NCBI GenBank assembly: GCA_965277855.1
Contig: OZ255847.1
Span: 248,001 to 312,000, forward strand
Source of the DNA: Bog-105 sp965277855
Lineage (GTDB): Bacteria; Acidobacteriota; Terriglobia; Bryobacterales; Bryobacteraceae
DNA length: 64,000 bases
Direction: 5' to 3'
Shown: one piece after another, positions 32,158 through 41,220 of the stretch
Numbering within the stretch: the stretch's first letter is position 1
Layout of the letters: each line of letters begins with the position of its first letter
Notes under the pieces: generated by a model
The model's database searches: none
What the model saw: only the letters and a program-made list of their open reading frames with translations
Told to the model about the DNA's origin: nothing
Program-made: the position numbers and the translations under genes

Positions 32158-33401
32158 ATGAATCGTTGGTTGATTGCGAGTGCAGGCGTTTTCATGCAGA
32201 TTGAATTGGGTGCGGTGTATGCTTAGAGCGTTTTTCGGCTGCCGTTAGCCAAGCAGTTCGGGTGGACCATTCCTCAAATCACCCTGACTTTTACCATCGG
32301 CATTTTCGTTCTGGGATTTGCTTCGTTCTTAGGGGGGCTCTGGGTCAGCCGGAGCGGACCCCGAGTGGTAGCCGTTACAGGTGGCGTTCTATACGGTTTG
32401 GGTACGTTACTAGCCGGGTTCACGCACGGCTTGCCTTGGCTCTACGCCACTTACGGAGTGATCGGGGGGACTGGTTTGGGCTTGTCGTATATCGTTCCTG
32501 TGGCCGTCTTGGTAAAGTGGTTTCCCGATCGGCGGGGCTTGATTACGGGCGTTGCCGTGGGCGGCTTTGGTGCGGCGCGCTTCTCACCGCGCCCTTGGCT
32601 ACCCGCCTTATTAGTTCCATAGGTGTCCTGCACACCTTCATTTATTTAGGCATCTCCTACATGGTCGTTAAGGTAGCCGGGGGCTGGTTTATGCAAAACC
32701 GGCAGCCGATTGGCGGCCTGCTGGTTGGCAGCCGAGTGTCGCGCAAACCAAGCAGCGGTCCGCCCGCGATTACACGTTACAAGAGGCTCTGAAGACCTGG
32801 CAATGGTGGGTTCTCTGGTTCCTTCTTTTCCTGAATACTTCGGCGGGGATCTCGATCATTTCGCGGGAGTCTCCCATGTTCCAGGAAATCGCGAAGGTGA
32901 CTGCGGTGGTTGTGGCAGGGATGGTCGGGATAGTCGCTATCGGGAACGCCGCGGGCCGGGTTTTTTGGGCTTGGCTATCGGACCTGATTTCCCGGCGCGC
33001 GACATTTGTTATTATGCAAGCGCTTCAGGCTGTCCTGTTCTGGATATTTCCCGATCTGCATTCGGCGGCGATTCTGACTTTTGTTTCGTTCATCATTCTG
33101 CTGTGTTACGGCGGTGGGCTCGGAACGATGCCCGCCTTTGCAGCGGATTGTTTCGGCTCGAAGAATGTAGGCGCTATCTACGGCCTCATGCTCACTGCTT
33201 GGGGTTTCGCCAGTGTATTCGGTCCTCTCCTGGTTGCTGATCTTCGTTGCTGATCTTCGTCAATCAACAGGCGTGTACCGTGGTGCGATGCACATCATTT
33301 CGATGGTGATGCTTGCGTCGATTCTTTGCCCATCGCTGTCCGTCCACAGAGAGTCAGTGACGTGCCGGCAGCCGGAGCTCAGCCGCACCGCAGGGCGGTA
33401 G
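32158..33401 (+). pseudogene. Decayed MFS transporter (OxlT-like)
   Basis: ATG 32158 follows a GGGAGGGGCG site. The frame begins MNRWLIASAGVFMQIELGAVYA and meets TAG where TGG (Trp) is expected (32224-32226). It continues SVFRLPLAKQFGWT and stays readable as an MFS protein with three frame breaks. The first is near 32575 (one G missing in GCGGGCGC), the second near 32700 (switching to the WRPAGWQPS frame), and the third is at the 13-bp tandem duplication 33233-33258. The remaining frames encode clear transporter segments to about 33401. Likely a recent loss because fragments remain easily read. Confidence 0.85.
33233..33258 (+). repeat. 13-bp tandem duplication that shifts the MFS frame
   Basis: GTTGCTGATCTTC occurs twice in direct succession (33233-33245 and 33246-33258). 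Removing one copy restores GPLLVADLRQSTGVYR in one frame, so the duplication is the lesion. Confidence 0.9.
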
Positions 33402-33581
33402 CGTGAATATCACGTTTGAATACCAAGTAAACCCATTCACGTAAAAGTCACGGGTTTTAGGCTATTTCCCAGGTAACAAAACGGGGGCGGGCTACATCCC
33501 CTTGCTGTTAGTTCAGTTGTCCGCTCTGGGTGCGAGGCCAGCGGGCAGAGAGCAGGCTTTTCCGGTATACGGAGGCAAGGT

Positions 33582-34073
33582 ATGGACCCAGTCGACGATT
33601 CAAATCATTCGGAAACGGTTTTGGCCGATCAGTCCCCTAACTCCGTCGAGACAGTCATCCCCGTTTATGTGGAGGAAGCTGTCATCTCTAAAAAACAGGT
33701 TGCTACTGGTCGAGTTAGAGTAGCAACCATCACCAAGCTGCACGAACAAGCAGTCGACGAACTTCTGGAGCACGAACGCGTAGAAGTCGAGCGGAAACCG
33801 ATCGGCAAGCGAGTGGCTTCCATGCCGAAGGTGCGGGAGGAGGATGGCGTGATCATTATTCCGGTAGTTGAGGAAGAAATTGTTGTCGAACGCCATCTCG
33901 TCCTGAAAGAAGAAGTTTACGTTCGCCGGATCCGGGAAACTGAAAAGTTCCAGGAACAGGTTCAACTCCGGCGACAGGAGGCGTCGATTACCCGTCTTCC
34001 AGGCGATTCGTCGGTTTCCGGTGGCAGTTTGTCTAGTGATTCCCCAAATCAGGTCCAAAACAAGGAGAAATAA
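33582..34073 (+). CDS. DUF2382 (YsnF/AvaK) domain protein
   Basis: 163 residues with GGAGGCAAGGT before the ATG. The DUF2382 pattern is visible: VIPVYVEEAVISKKQVATGRVRV, ELLEHERVEVERKPIGKRV and EEEIVVERHLVLKEEVYVRR. Function in the family is unclear but is linked to stress responses. The next gene starts immediately after the stop at 34074 and carries the same domain, so the two form a unit. Confidence 0.8.
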   Translation: MDPVDDSNHSETVLADQSPNSVETVIPVYVEEAVISKKQVATGRVRVATITKLHEQAVDELLEHERVEVERKPIGKRVASMPKVREEDGVIIIPVVEEEIVVERHLVLKEEVYVRRIRETEKFQEQVQLRRQEASITRLPGDSSVSGGSLSSDSPNQVQNKEK

Positions 34074-35075
34074 ATGGCTTACGAAAAAATAGTTTCTGTA
34101 TTCGATTCTGAAGAACATGCGAAGGCGGCCTCGAAGGCGCTGGAGACGGAAGGGTTTTCTGCGAGCGATATCAGCATTCTGGGCCAGCAGGCTCTGCGCC
34201 ACGGTGATGACCCGGACAACACCCCGGGTCGGGAAACGGGCTTTTGGAAGCGGCTGTTCGGCGGCGAAGTGCATGAGCATGAAGCCGAAGTTTTCGGCCG
34301 CACAGTGGAAGCAGGAGGATATGTCCTCACTCTCCGCGTTCCAGATTCCGATGTCGATCGCGCCATGAAGGTATTGGACGCGCATCAGCCCATCGATGTG
34401 CAGGAAAGAGCCGGCGAATACGGTCTTGATACGAAAACGTCTCCTCTTCCGGCGACGCGCTCGGTGGGGACAGGATTAGCAGCCGGCGTCGCTGGCGCCG
34501 CTGCCGGAGCCGGCAATGCCATTCGCAACACCGCTGGATCAGCTGTTGATGCGGTAAAGGGGACAGGGAATCGCGTTGGTGCCGGAGTTGATCGGACGAC
34601 TGGTCGCCCCGGAGTCACTGGCGATCGCCTGGCAGCAGACCCGGCCCGTATGCCGTCCGCAGGCCTAACTGGCAACCGAGCGGCTGGCGACGAGGAAGTG
34701 ATTCGGTTAGCCGAAGAACAAATCAATGTAGGTAAGCGCCAAGTGGAGGCGGGTACTACCCGTATCCGCCGGTTCGTTACCGAAAAACCGGTGGAAGCGC
34801 AAGTCACCCTGCACGAAGAACACGCCGAGGTCGTGCGCCGGGCCGTAACTGATCCGTCTTTCCTGAACGATGTGGACTGGTCTGATCAAACTATTGAAGT
34901 CAGAGAAATGGCCGAAGAGGCGGTTGTGAGCAAAAGCACTCGCTTAGCCGAAGAAGTGGTTGTTCGCAAAGAAGGGACCGATCGCACTGAAACCGTTCAC
35001 GATAAAGTTCGTCGTCAACAGGTGGAAGTGGAGCACCTGGACAACGCCGCCAAAACGGCCACTAACAAGCCATAA
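34074..35075 (+). CDS. Stress protein with N-terminal YflT-like and C-terminal DUF2382 domains
   Basis: 333 residues. N-terminal about 105 residues resemble the general stress YflT/GS17M domain (IVSVFDSEEHAKAASKALE and VLTLRVPDSDVDRAMKVL). A Gly/Ala/Thr-rich linker (about 125-205) contains possible membrane-interacting Ala/Gly repeats. The C-terminal about 110 residues carry DUF2382 (EEQINVGKRQVEAGTTRIRR; AEEVVVRKEGTDRTETVHD). A GGAGAAATAA site precedes the ATG. A strong terminator follows. Confidence 0.82.
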   Translation: MAYEKIVSVFDSEEHAKAASKALETEGFSASDISILGQQALRHGDDPDNTPGRETGFWKRLFGGEVHEHEAEVFGRTVEAGGYVLTLRVPDSDVDRAMKVLDAHQPIDVQERAGEYGLDTKTSPLPATRSVGTGLAAGVAGAAAGAGNAIRNTAGSAVDAVKGTGNRVGAGVDRTTGRPGVTGDRLAADPARMPSAGLTGNRAAGDEEVIRLAEEQINVGKRQVEAGTTRIRRFVTEKPVEAQVTLHEEHAEVVRRAVTDPSFLNDVDWSDQTIEVREMAEEAVVSKSTRLAEEVVVRKEGTDRTETVHDKVRRQQVEVEHLDNAAKTATNKP

Positions 35076-35106
35076 CAACAGACAAATCTCTCAGTTCTTA
35101 CCTACC

Positions 35107-35136
35107 AAAGCGCCGCGTTCGTGCGGCGCTTTTCCT
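35107..35136 (+). terminator. Rho-independent terminator after the DUF2382 pair
   Basis: AAAGCGCCGC and GCGGCGCTTT flank a short GTTCGT loop, giving a 10-bp stem followed by TCC. It lies 32 bp after the stop at 35075 and ends the DUF2382 operon. Confidence 0.85.
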
Positions 35137-35405
35137 TTGTGGTGTCTCAAGCCTGTCGAGAGCTGGAGCGAAGCGCACCGTCGTTGGGGAAGGGAATGAA
35201 CGTAGACTTTTGAGATCCAGATGCCTTGCGATTGCCGCTGCTACCGGGCCATCGTATTCGCTGGAGCTCGTTAAAAAAGCGGAGAAGAGCAAAGGAGGAG
35301 ATGTTCCTCTCCGCATCACCACCCTGGAGCGAGGGTTCGATTCAAGAAGAGCAGGGAAGCGGCCTTCATTTGATCTTGCATGAGGCCGCTTCTCTTGGAT
35401 TGATG
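35137..35405. other. Intergenic region with no gene seen
   Basis: About 270 bp between the terminator and the end of the minus-strand ferritin-like gene. It contains short ORFs only and no convincing hairpin or promoter. Some G+A-rich stretches occur near 35280-35350. I see no gene here. Confidence 0.5.
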
Positions 35406-36233
35406 CTAGGCAGGAGAAGTGCTGGACATCGTGAACGCGCCATTGGCGCCGTCGGGGAAGAAGCCGCCTTTATCGACGCCACCGGCACCATAGGCGAGAT
35501 AGAGAACCTGTTGCGGTGTTCTGGTTAGTGCAAGACCGTTCGCATCTAGCGAGAAGAATTCAGTTCCTGAAGGGGGTGGAAGCGTGTCCACCGAGTCAAG
35601 CTTCGGCGATGGCACGTTTAACCGTGCCACTTGCAACCGAATGTTCGCGACGTGTTGAGATTCTGCCGAAAGGATTTCGGCCGCGTAGCCAATCACTGCG
35701 GTCGAAAGCAGCGGGGCAGCCCCGGCGTAAGCCGTGACACCGATGTCTTCGAAGATACGGGCAAGCTTCAGAAAATCACTCTGGTTGGCATAGCCGAACC
35801 CGAGCGCATTCAGATTGATCGTCGGTTTGATGATTGCCTTTGAACCGAGCAAGCCGAGTAGCAGAGCCACGTGGGAGCGCTCATCGGCCGCAATCTGCAA
35901 CGCTACCTGCTGAGTGAAAACGGAACTGTTCGTGAAAGCGACTTTTGCTCCGCCATAGGTGGGACCAGGCGTCTTGCCTACATTGATACCCGACTGCTCC
36001 AACGTCTTACCAGTGGTAGCAACTGTATAGAACTCCGCTTCCAGGAACTCGAGGTTCAGGGCGAAATTCAATACCGCAAGGTCGGTAGTTGTCGGGGCAG
36101 AAGCGGCTTTCACCTGTTTAGGGTCGACAACAAAGGCCGCTCCAACAGCGGCGCTGGCAAGGCCGAGTTTGCTTACGAAACTGCGGCGGTTAGATGCTGC
36201 TGCCGCCACTTCAGGAATGATTGATTTAGTCAT
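35406..36233 (-). CDS. Tat-exported ferritin-like domain protein
   Basis: 275 residues. An N-terminal twin-arginine motif (SNRRSFVSKLGLASAAVGAAF) suggests Tat export, after which the four-helix bundle begins. The helices LNFALNLEFLEAEFYT and ADERSHVALLLGLLG supply Glu and His residues of the ferritin-like type (DUF4439/Ferritin_2-like, as in desiccation-related proteins). It probably binds a di-metal centre or is a periplasmic stress protein. Start confirmed by the GGAGAAATATG upstream. Confidence 0.82.
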   Translation of the reverse strand: MTKSIIPEVAAAASNRRSFVSKLGLASAAVGAAFVVDPKQVKAASAPTTTDLAVLNFALNLEFLEAEFYTVATTGKTLEQSGINVGKTPGPTYGGAKVAFTNSSVFTQQVALQIAADERSHVALLLGLLGSKAIIKPTINLNALGFGYANQSDFLKLARIFEDIGVTAYAGAAPLLSTAVIGYAAEILSAESQHVANIRLQVARLNVPSPKLDSVDTLPPPSGTEFFSLDANGLALTRTPQQVLYLAYGAGGVDKGGFFPDGANGAFTMSSTSPA

Positions 36234-36278
36234 ATTTCTCCTTGGAAAAAATTAGTTTTAAGTTCTATAAGAATTTGA

Positions 36279-36902
36279 TTAGGAAATCCGCGCTGCTTGC
36301 GTTTTTACTCGGCGGAAGCGGTAAGCAGCTATCGCCAACACAGGCAAAATCAGCCAGACTGTGGCCGGTTCCGGCGTGGCGGTGGAAGCGGTGCTGAGAT
36401 TCAAAGAGTAGTTGCCGGTGCGTTGCACGCAAGGGGCGAGATCAGTCTCCCAGAAAGGACCGCTCGTGCCGCAAGCCGCCGAGGTAAAGTTGCCGTTCCC
36501 CGCTTCACTAAAACCATCCGAAAAATTGCCGTTTGGAAAGTTATCGAATTCGGTTAACACTACCTTGTAACTGCCCGCCGCGACTGCCGTATTCAAAAAG
36601 GCGTCGTTGCAGAGCCCGGTAGTTCCGTCCTTCATGCGCCCGTTCGTGCAACTGGCATCCCCGCCGTCAACCGCCACGAATGCGCCGGTAGTTGCATTAA
36701 ACAGCGAAACGACTGGTACGAATCCCCCTGCGGCATAAGAGGTGGTAGCGGCCGTGACAGTGGTCGCCTGCGCCAGATTCCACGTATATTGAAACGACTG
36801 GTCGTCCCCGGTAAATGAGCCGGAAAGGGTCGTGGCCGAAGCAGCCGCGCCGCTCAATACCAAACAACCGATCAAATATGTAAACTTACTGCAGATCTTC
36901 AT
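36279..36902 (-). CDS. Exported PEP-CTERM sorting domain protein
   Basis: 207 residues. N-terminal signal peptide (FTYLIGCLVLSGAAASATT), a beta-rich Gly/Asn/Thr middle and a C-terminal sorting tag: TPEPATVWLILPVLAIAAYRF followed by RR. PEP-CTERM proteins are processed by exosortase. Four Cys residues in the middle could form disulfides. It sits 45 bp upstream of the ferritin-like gene on the same strand; co-transcription is possible. Confidence 0.85.
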   Translation of the reverse strand: MKICSKFTYLIGCLVLSGAAASATTLSGSFTGDDQSFQYTWNLAQATTVTAATTSYAAGGFVPVVSLFNATTGAFVAVDGGDASCTNGRMKDGTTGLCNDAFLNTAVAAGSYKVVLTEFDNFPNGNFSDGFSEAGNGNFTSAACGTSGPFWETDLAPCVQRTGNYSLNLSTASTATPEPATVWLILPVLAIAAYRFRRVKTQAARIS

Positions 36903-37114
36903 CCTATAAATCCTCCTTCAAGTAATTCAAACTTTGTGTGCGCTGTTGTTTCTTTCCACTCGCAATACGTAGATCACTCAGGCACTGGATGAAGAGTATA
37001 GGAATTTTCGAGCACTGTGAAAGGGTAAGCGGCAAAAAGAGTACCAAGTACCGGCGCAGAGACATGGGCTTCACACGCAAAATTTTTTGATTGGGTTTTG
37101 TCCCAAGTACATCT

Positions 37115-37690
37115 ATGTCAAGAGACATGCAGAAGGATGCGGCGGAAGGAGAGCTCATTGAAAAGCTCCACGCCCGCGACGCAGATGCGATCGCGGTAGC
37201 GTACGACCGCTATGGGCATTTGGCGTATTCTCTCTTCGTCCGTGTGACGCGTGATCAAAGCACGGCGGAAGACTTGGTGCAGGAATTATTCCTGCGGGTT
37301 TGGAACAAGGCTCGCGACTTCGATCCCAACAAAGGTACTTTGGGGGTCTGGATTCTATCGATCGCGCGCAACATCGCGATTGATCACGTACGGTCCGCGC
37401 AGGCTCGTTTCCAAACCAGGCTGCGTTCCATCGATCAAACCGATCAGCTGTCGTTCTCGTATAAGCCAAAGGAACCGGAATCAATCATCGATAGTGCCAG
37501 AGCTGTCAGGCAAGCTTTTTCGGAGCTCAACTCGAACCAGAGGAGAGTTCTGGAAATGGCGTACTTTGAAGGCTTTTCGCAATCCGAAATAGCGGCGCAG
37601 TTGCAGGAGCCGCTGGGAACAGTGAAGAGCTGGATGCGGTCCGCCATGGGGCGTTTGCGCATAGCCGTTAAGGCAGGTGTGACCGGATGA
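37115..37690 (+). CDS. ECF RNA polymerase sigma factor (SigK-like)
   Basis: About 191 residues from ATG 37115; a TTG at 37091 is also open. Region 2 is seen in TAEDLVQELFLRVWNKARDF and NPNKGTLGVWILSIARNIAIDH. Region 4 is in SELNSNQRRVLEMAYFEGFS, followed by QSEIAAQLQEPLGTVKSWM. The next gene overlaps its stop and encodes a Zn-type RskA-like anti-sigma, which supports an extracytoplasmic-function system. The gene is divergent from the PEP-CTERM gene, with 212 bp between. Confidence 0.92.
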   Translation: MSRDMQKDAAEGELIEKLHARDADAIAVAYDRYGHLAYSLFVRVTRDQSTAEDLVQELFLRVWNKARDFDPNKGTLGVWILSIARNIAIDHVRSAQARFQTRLRSIDQTDQLSFSYKPKEPESIIDSARAVRQAFSELNSNQRRVLEMAYFEGFSQSEIAAQLQEPLGTVKSWMRSAMGRLRIAVKAGVTG

Positions 37691-38409
37691 CCCACGAAGA
37701 GATGAACGAGCTGTACGAACTCTACGTGCTAGGCACTCTGGAGCCTGACCAGGCAGCAGAGATCAACCAGCACGTGGTCGATTCGTGCGAGTACTGTATG
37801 CAGCACATCCAGGATGCATCGTTGTTAGCGTCGGCGCTGTCGGGTTTAGCAGAACCGCAGACTCCTCCCGCGCGGCTGCGGCAGCGCGTCATCGCAACCG
37901 TTAAGCCTCCTTCACGGTCAAGAGGTTGGTTCTTCGCGGTGGCCGGCTTGAGCGCAGCTTGTGCGGCGCTGCTCGCCCTGGCGGTTTGGACCTCTAATTC
38001 GGTGCAGACATACAGGGGTGAAATTGCGAGCCTTCAAACCGAGCGCGATCAGTTGCGCGAGGCCGTGCAAATCTTAAGCAAGTCCGAAACAAGAACGGTG
38101 CAGTTTGGCTTGGCGGATAACCGTCCTCATGGACGGATCTTTGTCAACCGGAACAACGGCGTCGTCTTCGTCGGATCGCAACTGCCGGAACTGGCCAGCA
38201 ATCGAACGTTCCAATTGTGGCTCATCCCTGCCACGGGAGCTCCGGAGTCCGCCGGGTTATTCCGGCCCAATGCTTTGGGTGATGTGGTGGGTGTCCGTCA
38301 GGTTCCGGTTGATACCACGCGCATTCACGCGGTTGCGGTTAGTGTTGAACCGCAAGGTGGATCGCCTGCTCCCACCACAACGCCTATCCTGGTTGTTCCA
38401 CTCGGGTAG
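37687..38409 (+). CDS. RskA-like anti-sigma factor, membrane-bound
   Basis: 240 residues overlapping the sigma factor stop by 4 bp. The N-terminal region has a zinc-site pattern (H-x3-C-x2-C in HVVDSCEYC) and helices for sigma binding. One transmembrane segment lies near residues 78-98 (WFFAVAGLSAACAALLALAVW). A C-terminal periplasmic beta domain of the RskA type (RTFQLWLIPATGAPESAGLF; VPVDTTRIHAVAVSVEPQGG) follows. It should hold the sigma until an envelope signal. Confidence 0.9.
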   Translation: MTHEEMNELYELYVLGTLEPDQAAEINQHVVDSCEYCMQHIQDASLLASALSGLAEPQTPPARLRQRVIATVKPPSRSRGWFFAVAGLSAACAALLALAVWTSNSVQTYRGEIASLQTERDQLREAVQILSKSETRTVQFGLADNRPHGRIFVNRNNGVVFVGSQLPELASNRTFQLWLIPATGAPESAGLFRPNALGDVVGVRQVPVDTTRIHAVAVSVEPQGGSPAPTTTPILVVPLG

Positions 38410-38666
38410 CTAAGAGCAGAGTTTTTACCGTCCATAAAAGGAATCGACGGTAATTAGTGGTTTCGGCAGGAGGGTGGACGGGGCGGCTAGTCACGCGCGA
38501 AGGAACATAAATCTACTTCTTACTTTTCAATAGTTTGGAGTGGTTTATGGGAAGGGCTGGAGAGGGCCGCTCCGCTATTCTCCGGATGCCGGGAAATGGG
38601 TGGCCGGGTCAGACATGGAAATGATCGTGGAAGAGCAAGAGGGGTGGGCGACGGTATGAATGGGGG
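38410..38666. other. Intergenic region with a possible weak hairpin
   Basis: Between the plus-strand anti-sigma gene and the minus-strand nuoI gene. TACCGTC (about 38427-38433) and GACGGTA (about 38447-38453) form a 7-bp stem with a 13-nt loop, a possible transcript end for the anti-sigma gene. The rest holds only short ORFs and no convincing gene. Confidence 0.4.
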
Positions 38667-39194
38667 TCAGGCGGAGGTCTTCACCTGGCGTGCTTCGGTA
38701 TCGCCGGCGGGCGCAAGATTCTTCTGTGAGGGTGTCTTGCCATCTTCCGCCAGATGCACCAGCATCTGTTCCTTGCGATAGACCAAGGTGGACGTGTTGT
38801 AACTGGCGAGTTCAAAACCGTGACCATGCGTGATCGCGTCAGTAGGACAGGCTTCTACGCAGTATCCGCAGAAGATGCAACGGTTGTAGTCGATGTTGTA
38901 GACCTTGGCGTATCGTTCGCCGCCGCTGATGCGGACCTGCTCGGTGTTTTCAGCTGCTTCGATGTAGATACAATCGGCCGGACAGGCGGCTGCGCATAAG
39001 AAGCAGGCTACGCACTTCTCGAGTCCATTTTCATCGCGCTGCAGAACGTGTGCGCCGCGAAAGCGCTCCTGAAGTTGAGCCGGACCGTCAGGATAGTCTT
39101 CCGTGATTGTGGGCTGCAGCATTTCCTTGAAGGTGATGCTCATGCCCTTGGCAATCGCGGCAGCCGAGCTCAACACTTCGCCAATATTTGCCAT
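38667..39194 (-). CDS. nuoI: NADH-quinone oxidoreductase subunit I
   Basis: About 175 residues from MANIGEVLSSAA (39194); an upstream start at 39266 is open but lacks similarity. Two 4Fe-4S motifs are complete: C-x2-C-x2-C-x3-CP in CVACFLCAAACP and in CIFCGYCVEACP. It carries electrons within complex I. The Lys-rich C-terminal tail of about 30 residues is typical. No other nuo gene is adjacent, so this is a stand-alone nuoI or the end of a split operon. Confidence 0.92.
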   Translation of the reverse strand: MANIGEVLSSAAAIAKGMSITFKEMLQPTITEDYPDGPAQLQERFRGAHVLQRDENGLEKCVACFLCAAACPADCIYIEAAENTEQVRISGGERYAKVYNIDYNRCIFCGYCVEACPTDAITHGHGFELASYNTSTLVYRKEQMLVHLAEDGKTPSQKNLAPAGDTEARQVKTSA

Positions 39195-39259
39195 CGATAC
39201 TTTCAGGGTAACGCAGGACCGGTGACCTCTCTTCGGGCTTTGAGAACGGTGGGAAGATA

Positions 39260-40042
39260 GTGACAAGCGTGCGAGTTCTTTTCCTCCTTCTGCTTGCCGG
39301 TAGTCTGCTCTTCGCGGAAACTTTCAAACTGTATTTAAAAGACGGAACCTATCACGTGGTTCGCGAGTACCAGGTGCAGGGCGAACGGATTCACTATTTC
39401 AGCACCGAACGCGGCGAGTGGGAGGACATTCCGGTAGATCTGTGCGATTTGCCAAAGACGGTGCGGGAACACCAGGCGGAAGCCGATCGCGTCGCGAATT
39501 CCGCGCACGAAGAAGCTGCTGAAGATAAGGCCGAACGCGCCCAGGCACGCGAAATTGCTTCCATTCCGATGGAGCCCGGAGCGTATTACAAATCGGGTGA
39601 GAAGATTGAGACCGTAGCTTCGGCCGACTATCAAATCATCACCGATAAGAAGCGGCATGTTCTGCAGATGGTCAGCCCAGTGCCCCTCATCCCGGGAAAG
39701 GCAACCGTTGTGATCAAAGGCGCCAGCGCGAAGTTTTCCGTGACGGAAGACCGGCCCTCTTTTCTGTTGCGCCTGGCGAAAGAGGAGCGCTTTGGCATCG
39801 TTCGTCTTACTCCCAAAAAGAACATGCGCATCGTCGAGAACATTTCGATTGTGCCGGTGGCGAATCAAGCGCTCGAAGAGCGTAAGCAGATGAATACCTT
39901 CGAGCAACAGTTAGGGGATGGACTGTACCGTATCTGGCCCGAAAAGCCACTCACGCCGGGTGAGTATGCGCTGGTCGAGTTCTCGGAAAAAGAAGATGTC
40001 AACGATGTGGAACTGCTGGTTTGGGATTTCGCGATTCGCTAG
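39260..40042 (+). CDS. Exported protein of unknown function
   Basis: 260 residues, GTG start. N-terminal signal peptide (VRVLFLLLLAGSLLFAE). The mature part starts TFKLYLKDGTYHVVREYQV, a pattern seen in exported proteins of Acidobacteria. A charged coiled-coil segment is at about 70-100. A beta-rich region follows, ending VELLVWDFAIR. The role is unknown. It is divergent from nuoI and upstream of the IS element at 40091. Confidence 0.7.
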   Translation: MTSVRVLFLLLLAGSLLFAETFKLYLKDGTYHVVREYQVQGERIHYFSTERGEWEDIPVDLCDLPKTVREHQAEADRVANSAHEEAAEDKAERAQAREIASIPMEPGAYYKSGEKIETVASADYQIITDKKRHVLQMVSPVPLIPGKATVVIKGASAKFSVTEDRPSFLLRLAKEERFGIVRLTPKKNMRIVENISIVPVANQALEERKQMNTFEQQLGDGLYRIWPEKPLTPGEYALVEFSEKEDVNDVELLVWDFAIR

Positions 40043-40083
40043 GTCGCTTGGAAGAATGCCGACACGAATGGCGGCATAGCAGG

Positions 40084-40108
40084 CCCTCGGCCCAATGTCA
40101 CTTACTTT
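40084..40108 (+). repeat. Left end of the IS: 7-bp target duplication plus 18-bp inverted repeat
   Basis: CCCTCGG at 40084-40090 followed by CCCAATGTCACTTACTTT at 40091-40108. The partner end is at 42140-42164. Confidence 0.9.
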
Positions 40109-40542
40109 TCTCCATCGTGTAAAAAGGGAATTTGCGAGGCTTGCGCCAGACGGCGCGGGGATAGGAGCGGCGCTGGGCGCGGCGCGGCAGGGTGCATTGC
40201 GCGGCGAAGTCCAGAACTCGTTGGAATTCGCGATGATGCTCTTGCTGGTTGCGGGCAGCGACCAGCTTGGGCCAGGCAGGCAACTCGGACTACATTCAGG
40301 ACATGCGCAAAACTAAGCTGGCGGGCAGATAGGCCGTGCTGTTGAGCCGCCAGACACATGATGGCTCGCACCAGGTTGTAGGCCGCCACGGCCATAAGCA
40401 ACTCTTTTTCCATCATGTCTTCGCTTTTGGCCGTTATATGGTGGAGATGCACGGTGCGCTTCAGGGACCGCACATCCGTTTGTCGGGTAAGGGACTGGCG
40501 CGGTGCGGAGATGCTTCGCCCGTTTCCAGCCCCTCCCCATAA

Positions 40543-40575
40543 GAACTGCTCGTGAGGTTTTCCCTCAAGCAGCTC
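40543..40575 (-). ncRNA. Group II intron domain V
   Basis: The minus strand reads GAGCTGCTTGAGG then GAAAA then CCTCACGAGCAGTTC: a bulged hairpin of 33 nt with the GAAA-type loop, the form of domain V. It lies 62 nt before the inferred intron 3' end. Confidence 0.85.
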
Positions 40576-40628
40576 ACCCAGCAAGTTTCGTCCAAAGGGT
40601 TATGAGTCGCGTTGGCAGACAGCCACTT

Positions 40629-41220
40629 TCACTTTTCCTCTCCAACACCGGGGAGCGGCTGAATCTTCCAGTCCCAATACAGCCCCAGTACATTGTAGAG
40701 ATATTCGTTACTCCATCGCCGCCAACCCACGCTCGACTTTCGCCGCCGTTTCCGCCGCGTGAGCAGAGTACGAACCTTCATCTCGGTGTAGTCGCGGACC
40801 TCGCTAAAGGCGCGACTGGCATTGCCCACCCGAAAATAGTTGAACCATCCGGCAAGCGTGGCGTTGATCTGCTTCACGATCGCTGGCATCGGGGTGGCAC
40901 CCCCATGAGCGATGATGTCGCGCACCTTGGCTTTGACTGCCTGGCGAGCCTTCTTCTTCGGAGTCATCAAGACAAAATATCCTTCCCTTTTGCGCTTGCG
41001 TATGCGGCGCAGATCAAACCCCAGGAATCCGAAGGCTTCTCCCTTCAGCGTGTCCACCACCTTGGTTTTCTCTAGGTTCAGTTCTACACCGATGAGTGCG
41101 AACTGTTCCTGGAGCCGTTGCCGGGCCCGTTCGGCCCAGCCCCGTTTCGTGTGATGGCCGCTAACGGTGATGACGATATCATCGGCGAACCGGTGATAGT
41201 TCACCGCCTCGTAATCCCCT
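40629..41220 (-). pseudogene. Group II intron reverse transcriptase/maturase, C-terminal fragment
   Basis: The fragment opens at VNYHRFADDIVITV, which contains the FADD form of the catalytic YADD box, and continues through thumb/maturase segments (GVELNLEKTKVVDTL, FGFLGFDLRRIRKRKREG) to the stop at 40629. The RT N-terminal domains are gone. It is in the same frame as part of the decayed transposase, producing a 400-codon chance fusion (41831-40629) that should not be read as a gene. Confidence 0.88.

Noticed and set aside
36904..37158. An 84-codon minus-strand ORF upstream of the PEP-CTERM gene.
   Set aside because: It overlaps the sigma factor start and has no family or ribosome-binding site support; probably the divergent promoter region.
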